Shown here: in pieces, positions 8,197 through 17,674 of the stretch | Layout of the letters: the number at the start of each line of letters is the position of its first letter | Numbering within the stretch: the stretch's first letter is position 1 | Source: Coemansia sp. RSA 1804 | Lineage: Eukaryota > Kickxellomycota > Kickxellomycetes > Kickxellales > Kickxellaceae | Direction: 5' to 3' | Assembly (NCBI GenBank): GCA_027578815.1 | Contig: JANBTH010000324.1 | Coordinates: 1 to 20,644 of the forward strand | DNA: 20,644 nucleotides | Made by a program: the position numbers and the translations under genes | The notes under the pieces: model-generated | The model's database searches: none | What the model was told of the DNA's origin: nothing | Seen by the model: only the letters and a program-made list of their open reading frames with translations

Positions 8197-9354
8197 TTAG
8201 GCATTGAGAGTGCGCACAATGTCACCGATGTTGCCAGATGTGCCATCGTCAACCTGGAGAGTGGCCATCCGGCGCACAGGACATCTAACCGATATATTCT
8301 GTCTGCCCGACTGCACCGAAGACTGCTTCGCCTTTGTGTGGACGTCAGCCTGCACTTCAGCCTCGAGGTTCATCTCGCCAATTCCTGTGTCGTGCAGGCC
8401 ACAGCTCTCAACCATGCCCAGAAGAATTGGCGGTGGGCCGCGTTTAACGTCGTACCGGATGGTTATTGGCATCACAATCTGTGCGGTTCGCCTAGATGGA
8501 ACCTTTATGTTGCCTAGGCGACCTCCTCCAAGCGCAAAGTTTGTGTCCGGCCAGAATACCGCTGTGCTGATGCCGTCAACAACCATGTCAAAGTAGTTGT
8601 CGTTTTGCACGCGGTACACCAGTTCAATGTGGAACTGCATCTTTGTTCCCTGGAGCTTAAACTCTTTGCTCCTGCTTTCCGGCGAGTTGACGCCATATAA
8701 CGCGATGCTTGGTGAGCGCGGGGAAAGGAAATATCCAGTCAGGGAGCATGCCAGCAAGACCAGAACACCAATCAGTGAGTATAAAGCATACTTGACAACT
8801 TTGCGAATGCGCCGGGAACGTATCATCTCCTCAAGCTCTTCATTGGCATCGTCATTGTTGGTTTTCTCAAAGGCCATGTTGTAGGACGGGAGATCGTGCT
8901 TCTCGCTTACCACCGAGTTGCGTGTTGCTGGTGGTGGGGCTCTTGGGCATGGAACAGACGGATGCGATTGCTGAGACATCATGCTTGGTGCAAAGCTGTT
9001 TGGTCGGCCATCGCGATACATAAGAGATGGTGCCCGTGGAGCTGGGCGTGGCGGGTGCTTGTGATACATGGACCCGCGAGAGCCATTATAGCCATCGAAT
9101 CTGTTGTCAATCTGTCTGGACGACTTCATTGTCGGTTCGCGGTGGTGGTAGCCCATGTAGCTGGCTACAGGATCGGGACGAAGAAACCTGCTGTTCCGTC
9201 TGCCCATGGGTGGTGATCTAGCCAGCGTCCTGCGGCTTCGGTTGTTATGACCAGAGTCATTTGTGCTTTCGGTGAAAATATCTGAAAGACCGCTGGGTGA
9301 ATGGGCAGTCTCGTCATCATGGTTGGCGTGGCTGTCTTCCATTTTGCGCTGCAT
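8197..9354 (-). CDS. Single-pass membrane protein with LEA_2 (WHy)-like extracytosolic domain
   Basis: 385 residues from the ATG at 9354. The first ~180 residues are polar and of low complexity, rich in Arg, Ser, Pro and Met (e.g. HPPRPAPRAPS), with many possible phosphosites. A basic stretch RSRRIRKVVK (181-190, counted from a codon two before the first ATG) precedes one hydrophobic helix (about 191-212), giving a likely type II orientation with the C-terminus outside the cytosol. The C-terminal ~170 residues (YRVQNDNYFDMVVDG, then VFWPDTNFALGGG, KVPSRRTAQIVMPITI) have the beta-rich pattern of the LEA_2/water-stress-hypersensitive-response fold found in many fungal membrane proteins of unknown role. 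Function is not established. The open frame begins just after a TAG with a TTG; the first ATG is 9354 and a second ATG at 9342 has a better context (A at -3, G at +4), so translation may start there. Confidence 0.7.
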   Translation of the reverse strand: MQRKMEDSHANHDDETAHSPSGLSDIFTESTNDSGHNNRSRRTLARSPPMGRRNSRFLRPDPVASYMGYHHREPTMKSSRQIDNRFDGYNGSRGSMYHKHPPRPAPRAPSLMYRDGRPNSFAPSMMSQQSHPSVPCPRAPPPATRNSVVSEKHDLPSYNMAFEKTNNDDANEELEEMIRSRRIRKVVKYALYSLIGVLVLLACSLTGYFLSPRSPSIALYGVNSPESRSKEFKLQGTKMQFHIELVYRVQNDNYFDMVVDGISTAVFWPDTNFALGGGRLGNIKVPSRRTAQIVMPITIRYDVKRGPPPILLGMVESCGLHDTGIGEMNLEAEVQADVHTKAKQSSVQSGRQNISVRCPVRRMATLQVDDGTSGNIGDIVRTLNA

Positions 9355-10453
9355 TTGCAAACGTATATCCTACAAAGAGATTGATAGAAGCCAGAGTGCC
9401 CTTGTTTATGGAGATGCCTGATTCACACAAGTAATACTAACAAACAAGACAGGGTGGGCATATATAGAGATGCAATCATCCATGCCTCTGTATATCAATT
9501 TGAACAATGTATACCAGGGGCGCAGCTACAATAACTATTGTTACCTTTCAAAAGATATATGTCGAAATAAGGAATAATACCAAAGTCTGTCAAAAGGAAG
9601 CGATATTTGAAAAAAGTTAGAAAAACACTCCTTGATATCATTATGCTATTTTATTTTTCTCGTTGGCCAAACAATTACAAAATACATACGCATTTTGGCA
9701 GCCATGTTCTTCTTGCTCCGGGCTTGAGTGCCGGGGAAAGGAGGAGGTTCTCCACTTTTTTCTTTTCTTTTCTTTTGCAATATGTATATTCTAATTGTTA
9801 AAAATACAAAGCAACGCCATGTGGATCTTTAGCATGAGGAATGCGGTTTAGATGCTCAGCGGTGATAAAAGAGCGTGGGGAACATGGTTACGGCAATAAC
9901 AATTTGGCCATGATATATAAACATTCAATCTACAAGAATAAGTTGGGCTCGTCTAGAACTTGTATAATGGGCAGGCCAGTATATCCCTCAATACACGCAA
10001 TGAGTGATTAATTGGCATTTTGATTTTGCTATTTATTGCTGCTGGTGTGCGTGCGCTTTTCACAATATGAAAGCAAAAGGACTTGAATATCAAAGCAACA
10101 CATCTTTACCGCGATTTTTACCCAAATTGAGTACAGATGAAAATCAGGATTAGTTACCACTGGATCATGGTTGATCGTGATCAGACTTTGTTTAAACTTT
10201 TTTTTTTGTAATGAAGACGTTATTGAACATGAAATTGTTATAAGCCAAAATGCTGAGAAGAACAACTTTTTTTTACGGGGTTCTCTCTACAAACCCAATT
10301 TATATTTGCTATTTAACCTTTTCCTACTGTCACGCTTATCACGCTCGGGAGACCAAGAAGAAGAAGAAGAAGAACAGACGGAATACTTTGTTATTATAGA
10401 TACCTGAAGCAGACCAGCGATAAGAGGCACATACCAAAAAAAACAATAGGGGA
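9355..10453. other. Divergent intergenic region between the LEA_2-like gene and YTM1
   Basis: About 1.1 kb of mostly AT-rich DNA holding the 5' regions of two divergently transcribed genes. A short (AAG)n run (10355-10374) lies ~80 bases before the YTM1 ATG. A GC-richer patch at 9710-9750 has no recognisable coding or RNA content on either strand. A possible 3' splice site (minus strand, CTTTGTAG ending at about 9372) just upstream of the LEA_2-like ATG hints at a 5'-UTR intron, but no convincing donor was found. No tRNA or snRNA was recognised. Confidence 0.45.
10355..10374. repeat. (AAG)n microsatellite
   Basis: Six to seven uninterrupted AAG units in the YTM1 upstream region, probably in its promoter or 5' UTR. 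Confidence 0.9.
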
Positions 10454-11770
10454 ATGCCGTCCACTAGCGAAGCACAAGTGCAAATTCGGCTTGTTGCAAA
10501 GCAGCCAAAGTATGTGGTACCTGATGCGCCTATTGTTGTTCCACAGCAGCTGCAGAGATATGGACTCTCGGAGATTGTTAACCATCTTTTGGGAACAGAC
10601 ACACCAGTGCCATTTGACTTCCTCGTGGATGGGCAGTTTCTACGCGAGTCGATTGCCAGCTATCTGAAGGCAAAGAATCTATCGGCAGAAAACATCCTTA
10701 CGTTGGAATATGTGGAGTCGATGCTCCCACCGACGGAGATAGCGTCGTACAGCCATGATGACTGGATCAGCTCTGTTGCAGCTTCGTCTGAAAGCCGGTT
10801 TGCAGTTGGGTCATACGACGGCATGGTGCGGGTTTGGAATGCACAAGGCGAGTGCGAGCATGAGCTGCGCGCACACCAAGCGGCAGTAAAGAGCGTGGCG
10901 GCCGCCAGGGACTCGAGCCGAAGGGGAAGGGTGGAGCTCATTTCTGGGTCGCAGGACCAGACAGCCATTGCCTGGGGCACAAAGGATAAGGAGCTGCGAC
11001 CACTGTACATTGCACGTGGGCATACAGGAAGCATTGAAGCGGTGGCGATCAACCCAGCAAACACACACTTTGTGACAGCGTCGACCGATGCCACCATTAG
11101 GTTCTGGAGCCTGGCAGTGCCCAAGCAGTCAGAAGCCGACCAGACCGCTTCTGGCGAGGCTGAGCCGGTCTCAAAGAAACAGAAAAAGGCCAATGTCAAC
11201 ATCAAAGGCAAGCTTGCGATTGGCACGCTGAGCGGGCATGTTGGGCCGGTTACTGGCGTGTGCTTCAACGGCGACCAGGAATCGCAGATATTCTCAGGCG
11301 GCTGGGACCATTCAGTGCGCACGTGGGATGTGGCATCAGGCGTCAATGTGACAACGAGTCTGTGTGACAAGGCTGTGCTGGATGTGGCCTATTCGACGCA
11401 GTCGCGACTGGTAGCCACAGGCCATGCCGACCGCGCTGTCAGACTGTGGGATCCGCGCTCTCAGGACAGCACCGTCGTCAAGCTGCGCCTGAGCAGCCAC
11501 AAGGGCTTTGTCACCAGTGTCGCCTGGGCTCCGAGCTCGGCGTACATGCTGGCATCGGCATCGCACGACAGCACCGTCAAGGTGTGGGACATCCGCAGCC
11601 GCACGCCGCTGTACACTGTGCACGCAACCAGCGACGAAGACAAGGGAAAGAAGCTGCTAGCACTCGACTGGCACAAGTCGCGACTGCTTGCTGGCGGCGA
11701 AGGCAAGTCTCTCCGGATCCACGCCTTCAGCGATCGTGCCCAAAGCGCGCCAGAAGACAACCAAGAGTAA
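10454..11770 (+). CDS. YTM1: YTM1/WDR12, ribosome-biogenesis WD40 protein
   Basis: 438 residues, one exon. YTM1 (WDR12 in animals) forms the Nop7-Erb1-Ytm1 (PeBoW) complex needed for pre-60S maturation; the AAA ATPase Rea1/midasin pulls it off through its N-terminal ubiquitin-like NLE domain. That domain is clear: IRLVAKQPKYVVPDAPIVVP (11-30), QRYGLSEIVNHLL (34-46), PFDFLVDGQFLR (53-64), LTLEYV (82-87). A seven-bladed WD40 propeller follows (about 97-428), with blade ends such as GMVRVWNA, TIRFWSL, SVRTWDV, AVRLWDP and TVKVWDI. A loop at 221-252 between blades carries a lysine-rich run (KKQKK, 241-245), a possible nuclear or nucleolar signal. Length matches fungal YTM1. The ATG at 10454 directly precedes the NLE domain. 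Confidence 0.93.
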   Translation: MPSTSEAQVQIRLVAKQPKYVVPDAPIVVPQQLQRYGLSEIVNHLLGTDTPVPFDFLVDGQFLRESIASYLKAKNLSAENILTLEYVESMLPPTEIASYSHDDWISSVAASSESRFAVGSYDGMVRVWNAQGECEHELRAHQAAVKSVAAARDSSRRGRVELISGSQDQTAIAWGTKDKELRPLYIARGHTGSIEAVAINPANTHFVTASTDATIRFWSLAVPKQSEADQTASGEAEPVSKKQKKANVNIKGKLAIGTLSGHVGPVTGVCFNGDQESQIFSGGWDHSVRTWDVASGVNVTTSLCDKAVLDVAYSTQSRLVATGHADRAVRLWDPRSQDSTVVKLRLSSHKGFVTSVAWAPSSAYMLASASHDSTVKVWDIRSRTPLYTVHATSDEDKGKKLLALDWHKSRLLAGGEGKSLRIHAFSDRAQSAPEDNQE

Positions 11771-11840
11771 GCACCAGCCGACTCTGTTGTGGGAACTGGA
11801 CTTTTGATTTCCTTTCTTCTTTTTTTTACCTGTTGCTTTT

Positions 11841-11846
11841 ATTAAA
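11841..11846 (+). terminator. Possible polyadenylation signal of YTM1
   Basis: ATTAAA about 70 bases downstream of the YTM1 stop codon, after a T-rich stretch. This is the commonest variant of AATAAA. Fungal signals are loose, so support is modest. Confidence 0.4.
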
Positions 11847-12268
11847 CAGTCGCACGTTACGGTCTGGGACATCCTTGTTTAGTTTTCTGTGATTCCGCCC
11901 GAGCGCACACGCCTTTCGGGTTGGCCGATACTAAATACCACACCAGTGTATGAGATTTACTTTTCTGTGAGACAAGTTTGGATGGGGGCGGAGGCGATCG
12001 GCCTGGGGCGGCCTGCCTCCCAGCAAAAGGATGCCGCCGTTCTCCGTCTCTGTCTGCTCCAGCACACAGCAGCCGGCCTAGTCCTGCTGCTTGCTTCAAA
12101 GAACCTTGTTGCGACAAGCAAAAGCAGCGCCCGCCACCACAACAATACACAGCCTCATAGCGCTCACGCCAGGCCGTATGCCAACCGTGGGGTTAGAAGC
12201 CAACAACAAGCTTTGGTCCGTGTGAAGGCTGTTCTATGCGCTTGAAATGCTGCTGCCCGCTTCACTAC

Positions 12269-12305
<37 letters not shown>
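12269..12305. repeat. (ATT)n microsatellite
   Basis: About twelve uninterrupted ATT/TTA units (37 bp) in the casein-kinase upstream region. On the minus strand it creates a meaningless poly-isoleucine open frame. Confidence 0.95.
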
Positions 12306-12950
12306 TGATTTTCTGGCAGCAACAATAACAAAATCGCAACAAATGACCCAGCCTCGAGCTCCTTTCCCCTCCTCAGCATCTGCTTCTTTCTTTCCTTTCG
12401 CCTTTTTTTCTCTCTCTTTTCCCTCTGCATACTGATAGTTTTTTTGCTTTCTTGTCTTTTCTGCAAACTCTCTACTTCGCCCTTTCTTTTTTATAGCCTT
12501 GCCAATCGCTCCTGGGCTATCTACTTGTCTGTTGGACGGACACAGCTACAACTTTTGAAATAAGAAAGTAATTAGCGCAGCAACAGAGGCCATTCACAAC
12601 AGGGCAATTGCAGCAAGCGCAGCAAAAAGAGTGACAACCCCCCTCCTCAATAGCAAACGAAAGCATAGGTGCACCAGTTCTCGTCTTCCTCTTCCAATGC
12701 TCTATTTTTCCTTTCTTTCGAAATCACAATTTTCCTACTAGATCAGCATTTATATATTCTCTCCTTTTTATCCTTGTTCGCCTTTTCAGCAGCTGCACTG
12801 TCATTTCTGCTCTACTCTGCTCGTACAGCCTGGCTTTTTACCGTCTATTCTGTCTGCTGCATATATCCCCCCTGGTACGACGACGCTAGAGGCAGAACAT
12901 TGTACTAGCTTTCTTGGTTAATTTGTCTTGTCATTCTGCACATACCAACG

Positions 12951-15726
12951 ATGCAACAGACCGCCCACCACGACAAATATCGCATGCCTGAGAAGCGGAT
13001 GGTTGTTCGCCAGAACAAGGCTCCTCACACGAGCCCAAACATCGTTGGCGTCCACTATCTTGTTGGCAAGAAAATCGGCGAGGGCAGCTTTGGAATCATC
13101 TATCAAGGTAAGTGTCGCGTACAATACAAAAGTTCTCTTTGCTATGGACTTTATTCTTCAGAGCACCTTCATCCTACTGTGCTTTGCCCTACGCACAAGG
13201 GCCTCGCACATGGCTTCTGCAACGACACCGCTAGACAGTTTTACACTAAAATGATCCTCAAAAGCCATTGTCTTTCTGCGTTCTTGTGTAAAATAGGCAC
13301 CAACTTGCTTTCGAACAAGTCTGTGGCTATCAAGTTTGTAAGTATCCTTTGCCTTTTTGCTGCACCTTTGGTTGTGGATTTCTGTGTTTTTGTCTTTTCC
13401 TCCTTGCCTTTGGATGTATAAAAGGGAGATATGACGCTGCTTCAAATGTAGCAGACAAAAAACAGTGGCGTCTGCTTTTTGCACATCAAATATGGAAGGA
13501 ACATAATGCCCAAGCTGTGATATTGCGCTTGGGCAGTCTCTTTAGCTAGCGGCCGCTTTGTTTTTCATGCTGTTTATTTGGCATTGCCTCATTCGGCCCA
13601 ACCCATGCCCTTTTTGCTTGTCCTTCTTCATCCGTTGTTTAGCGTTAATGCATGAAGAAAGAAGGGGAAAAGGGCTTGCCTTGCTTGGCGCCTCTTCTCT
13701 TTCTCTCCGCTTTTCCCCTTTCACCCACACACACACCCACACACCGCCCTGGGCGCATCTTGTACAATGCAAGACAAAGCCAGCCTTGGCGCCATGTGGG
13801 CGTTAATATTTTCTTTCTGCTGTATAATACATCCGTCTCTGGATGGACACATATGTGCCCATGTCTGTCGAACATCATCTATATTGAGGGTCCTCCTCTG
13901 TTTGGGCTTTACTCCTGGCCTCTGACATTCCAATGTTCGCCAACTGTTATGTTTGTATCCTGCAGGATGTAGCGTTGTTTTGTTTTCTTTTCTTTTTTTG
14001 CTCAACATGCCTTACTGCCATGCGCTTGAAGGGTGTGCTAATCGAGATCTGACGATGGAGTGAAACATTTCTAGCCGCATGAGCCGACTGGAATACTTGC
14101 TCGGAGCAGGCAGCTCTTTCCTTTTTGGATCGTTGTTGTTTCTGCATACTTGATTGTACTGCATTGTTATTGTTTTTCTTCTTTCTTTGTTTGTCTGCCT
14201 GCTTGTTTTGATGCTGCTGTTTATTTTTGTATTTCCAGCCTTGTTTTCTGCTCTTCCCCTTACTCAAAGAGCCGTCTGGCTTGTGTAGCCCCGTTTATGC
14301 TGGTGCGGATGCCCTGCCATTAAGCCTCTTTTCCGTTGCTCTTTTCTTCCCATGTACCACCATGCTTCTTTCGCGTGGTTGTTCTATCAACACAGGATTC
14401 TAGTACTCAATTCCCTGCATGGCCACTCTGTTTACCTCTGGCACGCACACTCCTGCACCCATTGGGTTTGACCTGGTTTTTTTTTGTTTTCCTCTGTAGG
14501 AGATGCGGAAGAGTGAGGCGCCGCAGCTACGGGATGAGTTTCGGAGCTACAAAATCCTTCATGGCGAAGAAGGCATACCCGAGGCCTACTATTTTGGACA
14601 GGAAGGACTGCACAACATTTTGTGCATAGATCTTCTTGGCCCCAGCCTTGAAGATCTGTTTGATCTCTGCAGAAGGCGCTTCTCCGTGAAGACGGTTGCA
14701 ATGTTGGCCAAGAACATGCTGCGGCGTATACAGACTGTGCACGAGCACAATCTCATCTACCGCGACATCAAGCCAGATAACTTTCTTATGGGGTACCCAA
14801 GTTCAAAGACAGAGAATATGGTTTATCTGGTTGATTTTGGCATGGCGAAGCAGTATCGCGATCCTAAAACGCAGCAGCATATTCCGTACAGAGAGCATAA
14901 AAGCCTGAGCGGCACTGCACGCTACATGAGCACCAACACGCATCTTGGTCGCGAGCAATCCCGGCGCGACGACCTTCAGGCGCTGGGCCACGTTTTTATG
15001 TACTTCTTGCGAGGCAGCCTTCCATGGCAAGGGCTCAAAGCAGCAACAAACAAGCAAAAGTACGAGAAGATTGGCGAGCGCAAGCAGCAGATTGGCGACC
15101 GCGAGCTGTGCGAAGGCTTCCCGCAGGAGTTTGCCATTTACTTGTCGACGGTGCGGAAGTATGCATTTGAGGAAGCGCCCGACTACGACTATTTGCGTGG
15201 TTTGTTTGACAAGGTTCTGGCGAATATGGGCGAGACCGATGACAACATGTATGACTGGAGGCTGCTGAACAACGGCCGCGGATACGACACAAGCGCGTCG
15301 ACGATTTCCCCCGCAGCGCGCCATGGCGGCGGCCATCACGGACGAGTTTCTGCGGCTTACAATGGCGAGAACCAGAACCATATCTCGAACCAGGCGCTGC
15401 GTAGCTACGACAATGTTGCGCACAAGCAGTCAACGCCGAATCTTGACAGCTCTGCAGCCAACACCCCAGGAAAGCACTCGCGCGAGCATCTCAGTCCTGC
15501 AGATGCAAAAGCTCACGAACATGCAGCAGCCCCCTTATCTCCTGCTGCTGGCGACAGACAACAGACCGCCAAAGCAAACGGTCTTGTGCACCACTCGACC
15601 GATGCGGCAAATGTTGCTGCAAACGGACGCCTTGGCACCAACGGCGCCGGACGCGCACATGAAAAGCAAGGTCTGATGTTTAAGATTAAGTCGGCATTCG
15701 GGTGTTGTTCGTCCAGCAGTGTCTGA
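12951..15726 (+). CDS. Casein kinase I, YCK/CK1-gamma-like, predicted palmitoylated (3 exons)
   Basis: Joined exons 12951-13107, 13297-13337 and 14500-15726 encode 474 residues. It is a Ser/Thr kinase of the membrane-anchored Yck1/Yck2 or CK1-gamma type, which in yeast acts at the plasma membrane in nutrient sensing, morphogenesis and endocytosis. Kinase domain is about 36-310: glycine loop GEGSFG (43-48), VAIK lysine K65, YRDIKPDN with catalytic D155, DFG (178-180), and the CK1-specific HIPYREHKSLSGTARYMS. The C-terminal ~155 residues are low complexity with many Ser/His/Ala, ending in KIKSAFGCCSSSSV; the cysteine pair (468-469) after basic residues resembles the palmitoylated ends of Yck proteins. 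Splicing is fixed by protein continuity: YQ-G-TNLLSNKSVAIKF-EMRKSEAPQLR matches the family exactly across both junctions. Junctions are GTAAGT...AG in both introns. The middle exon is only 41 nt and intron 2 is 1162 nt. Confidence 0.92.
13108..13296 (+). other. Intron 1 of the casein kinase (189 nt)
   Basis: It starts GTAAGTGTC and ends AAAATAG, splitting the glycine codon after YQ (phase 1). Removing it joins GEGSFGIIYQ to GTNLLSNK as in other CK1 proteins. Confidence 0.9.
13338..14499 (+). other. Intron 2 of the casein kinase (1162 nt)
   Basis: It starts GTAAGTATC and ends in a T-rich tract plus CTCTGTAG, between codons (phase 0). Removing it joins VAIKF to EMRKSEAPQLR, which is contiguous in the family, so no coding exon is hidden inside. 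It is much longer than intron 1. It contains a TATAAAAG and hairpin-forming sequences near its 5' end (13417-13534), a (CA)-rich tract and long T/C-rich stretches. No protein-coding frame of interest and no canonical snoRNA box set was found in it. Confidence 0.88.
13722..13744. repeat. (CA)-rich microsatellite in intron 2
   Basis: Imperfect CA repeat interrupted by CCC, inside the long intron of the casein kinase. Confidence 0.8.
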
Positions 15727-16518
15727 TGGCAACACTCACTTTGGCTTCTGATGCCCAACATCCTTCTGCTATTTGTTTTCTTTTCTGGTCTTGGTTTCTT
15801 TCTCCTCATGTATGTGTATGTGTTTGCTATGTGCTCCAGCCGTTTCACCCTCATCTCCTTCAACTCCCTCCCACTCCTATATCCGCCGCCGCTCCCTGTC
15901 TAACATCCCTAGAGTCGGTCTTCTCCTCATGCTTGCTGATGCGACTACATGAGCTCTATAACGTCACATATTTCTTTCAAACTTCTATTCTTTTCTGTTC
16001 GCACTCTCATTTCCCTGGTGGTGGGTGTGTCATGTGCAGGAAACGCAATATAAAACTTGACCTCTGTTATTTTTTTGTTTTCTTCTACATGTTTACTTTT
16101 TATCTTTTTCAATTGATCTCTACTTCAAATGATAATGTCGCGTTGTCTTTGTGTGGTGCGTGAACATGTTCCGTTTTCTGCAGCCGCTTATATTTCCGCA
16201 CTGTGTCCTTTGCACGACAAAACAAAACCAATGCCAAACGACCCACCAAAAAAAGCTCTACTATTCAAGGCGCAAAAACGGCGATGCACATGATCTGTCC
16301 CCAAACCATTAGAGTGCACGTGGTGGTCCTTTTGTGAAAAACTTATATTCCTTCCTGGCAACACTAAAAATGAACGGTGCAACGCAACAGTAAACACTAT
16401 ATGTTCTGGTTCTTTGTCTTTTCAGCGTACACCATCATTATCCTTTAGTATTACTCTAGGACACTATAAGCCGTGCTTGTCATTTTTACATTAATTGAAT
16501 ATAAAGGCCCCCATAGGT
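15727..16518. other. Intergenic gap: casein-kinase 3' flank and CBC2 promoter
   Basis: About 0.8 kb of T/C-rich DNA with no convincing coding frame. An AATATAAAAC stretch near 16047 and an ACTATAAG near 16461-16470 (about 50-60 bases before the CBC2 ATG) are possible TATA or polyadenylation elements. Neither is certain. No RNA gene was recognised. Confidence 0.45.
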
Positions 16519-17049
16519 ATGGTTTCGTCAACGGAGATTGACAGCAGTCTGCTGAGCGATGGGTTTACAATTGTGCCTAGACTAGACATGCCGTCGACAT
16601 ACAAGGACCATCAGTACCATGGCAGTTCAGGGCAGTGGAATGACGATCTTGCAAGGTCAAGCACGCTCTATGTGGGGAATTTGTCGTTCTACACCACAGA
16701 GGAGCAGATCTACGAGGTTTTCTCCAAGGCTGGTGAAATCAAACGAATCATCATGGGACTGTCGCGTGCAACAAAGACACCTTGTGGGTTCTGCTTTGTC
16801 GAATACTACACCCACGCAGATGCCCTGAACTGCATGAAGTATGTCAACGGCACCAAGCTTGACGACCGCATTGTGCGCACAGATCTTGACCCGGGCTTCA
16901 AGGAGGGAAGACAGTTTGGACGTGGCCGATCGGGCGGACAGGTCCGTGATGAATACCGGCAAGAGTATGACGAGGGCCGCGGCGGCTGGGGTCACATGCG
17001 GTCTAAACAGGAAGACGGTGGGGAGATGGCCCAGGACGGAGGCTTTTGA
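16519..17049 (+). CDS. CBC2: Nuclear cap-binding complex subunit 2 (CBP20)
   Basis: 176 residues from the ATG at 16519. CBP20 with CBP80 forms the nuclear cap-binding complex that binds the 7-methylguanosine cap of new RNA polymerase II transcripts and aids splicing, 3' processing and export. The RRM is unmistakable: RNP2 LYVGNL (50-55), LSFYTTEEQIYEVFSKAGEI, RNP1 GFCFVEYY (90-97). By ungapped register with human CBP20 (+8), the cap-stacking tyrosines are Y28 and Y51, the RNP1 phenylalanines F91 and F93, and further cap contacts R120, D124, R131, R135 and Q141 are all kept. The human Trp115 position is Leu123 (TDLDPGF). The C-terminal GRGRSGGQVRDEYRQEYDEGRGG is conserved, with a short acidic extra tail. 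The frame stays open upstream only to a TTG, so the ATG at 16519 is preferred. Confidence 0.95.
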   Translation: MVSSTEIDSSLLSDGFTIVPRLDMPSTYKDHQYHGSSGQWNDDLARSSTLYVGNLSFYTTEEQIYEVFSKAGEIKRIIMGLSRATKTPCGFCFVEYYTHADALNCMKYVNGTKLDDRIVRTDLDPGFKEGRQFGRGRSGGQVRDEYRQEYDEGRGGWGHMRSKQEDGGEMAQDGGF

Positions 17050-17580
17050 GCTGTCTGAGGATGAACGTGTAATAGTTTTTTCTTCTTTTAGCGTGGCTGT
17101 GGAAGGCCGTACATTTGGCAGCATTTGTTGCACGTTTTCTTCTCTTTTTAAACAAAACAAAAAAGCTAATGTGTCTAAACGCTCTTTTCCTTGCTTTCCG
17201 CTTCCACTGACCTTGCGCGGTGTCCAGATATCCACCCGCATATCCATGATACCTACCACTATGCCTACTGCCAGCCGCACTCTTTTAACAATCGTAAACA
17301 TTGCCATTTCCTCAATGCTCTTGGTTTCTCTTTCCAACTTTTGTCAAGACTTTTCTGCAGAAAGACGCAATGGACAGGGTGTGGCTCTTTATACGTGCAA
17401 GGCGGCAAAACAATCCAGTAGGATCCTTTTTCACCATGTTTCTATAAAGCACATCTGTTGTAAATTGTAGACTTCTACGCCAACTGTGTTTATCCTGGAA
17501 TTGGCCTTTGTATCCTTTTTATTTACTTTCTATTTTTTGGGGTTGTGCAAGAAGTGTGGTTAAAGCCAACCTATTTCTCC

Positions 17581-17605
17581 CTCTCTCTCTCTCTCTCTCT
17601 CTCTC
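17581..17605. repeat. (CT)n microsatellite
   Basis: Twelve uninterrupted CT units, noncoding, between CBC2 and the first LITAF gene. Confidence 0.95.
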
Positions 17606-17656
17606 CATCTTGCCAAGCTTAATGCATTGTGCTGGACATTTCTTGTTTTCTCGTGG

Positions 17657-17674
17657 TAATAATAATAATAATAA
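17657..17674. repeat. (TAA)n microsatellite
   Basis: Six TAA units, noncoding, about 50 bases downstream of the (CT)n run. Confidence 0.9.

Larger units (their letters stand above)
11771..12950. other. Intergenic gap: YTM1 3' UTR and casein-kinase upstream region
   Basis: About 1.2 kb. It starts with the YTM1 3' end, including ATTAAA at 11841-11846. A GC-richer patch at about 11975-12170 carries overlapping open frames on both strands that look random (no domain or conserved pattern). It is followed by a long ATT microsatellite and by pyrimidine-rich DNA (12360-12500, 12670-12800) typical of fungal promoters and 5' UTRs. A TATATA lies at 12751-12756, ~195 bases before the kinase ATG. No RNA gene was recognised. 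Confidence 0.5.

Noticed and set aside
9355..9360. TTG start of the LEA_2-like frame
   Set aside because: A TTG directly after an in-frame stop; ATG codons at 9354 and 9342 are far more likely.
9620..9760. Possible small basic protein on the minus strand (AA...ARSKKNMAAK-like reading)
   Set aside because: Considered as a small ribosomal protein tail, but it is short, lacks an upstream exon and does not match any ribosomal protein I can recognise.
10660..11370. 236-codon minus-strand frame
   Set aside because: Antisense shadow of YTM1, whose WD40 repeats are unmistakable.
11889..12245. Possible gene in the GC-richer patch before the casein kinase
   Set aside because: Open frames exist on both strands but show no domain, no conserved pattern and no splice-supported extension. 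SRP, 5S and RNase P RNA signatures were not seen either.
12164..12466. Minus-strand frame with poly-isoleucine
   Set aside because: Produced by the (ATT)n microsatellite; not a gene.
13440..13540. H/ACA snoRNA in intron 2
   Set aside because: A hinge-like ACATCA lies between two hairpins, but the hairpins are too short and there is no ACA box after the second.
14803..15423. 206-codon minus-strand frame
   Set aside because: Antisense to the casein-kinase catalytic domain; no domain content.
16495..16518. Extended start of CBC2 at TTG (16495)
   Set aside because: The frame opens with TTG, not a normal fungal start. The first ATG at 16519 gives a full-length CBP20.
16657..17337. 226-codon minus-strand frame
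   Set aside because: Mostly antisense to CBC2 with no recognisable domain.
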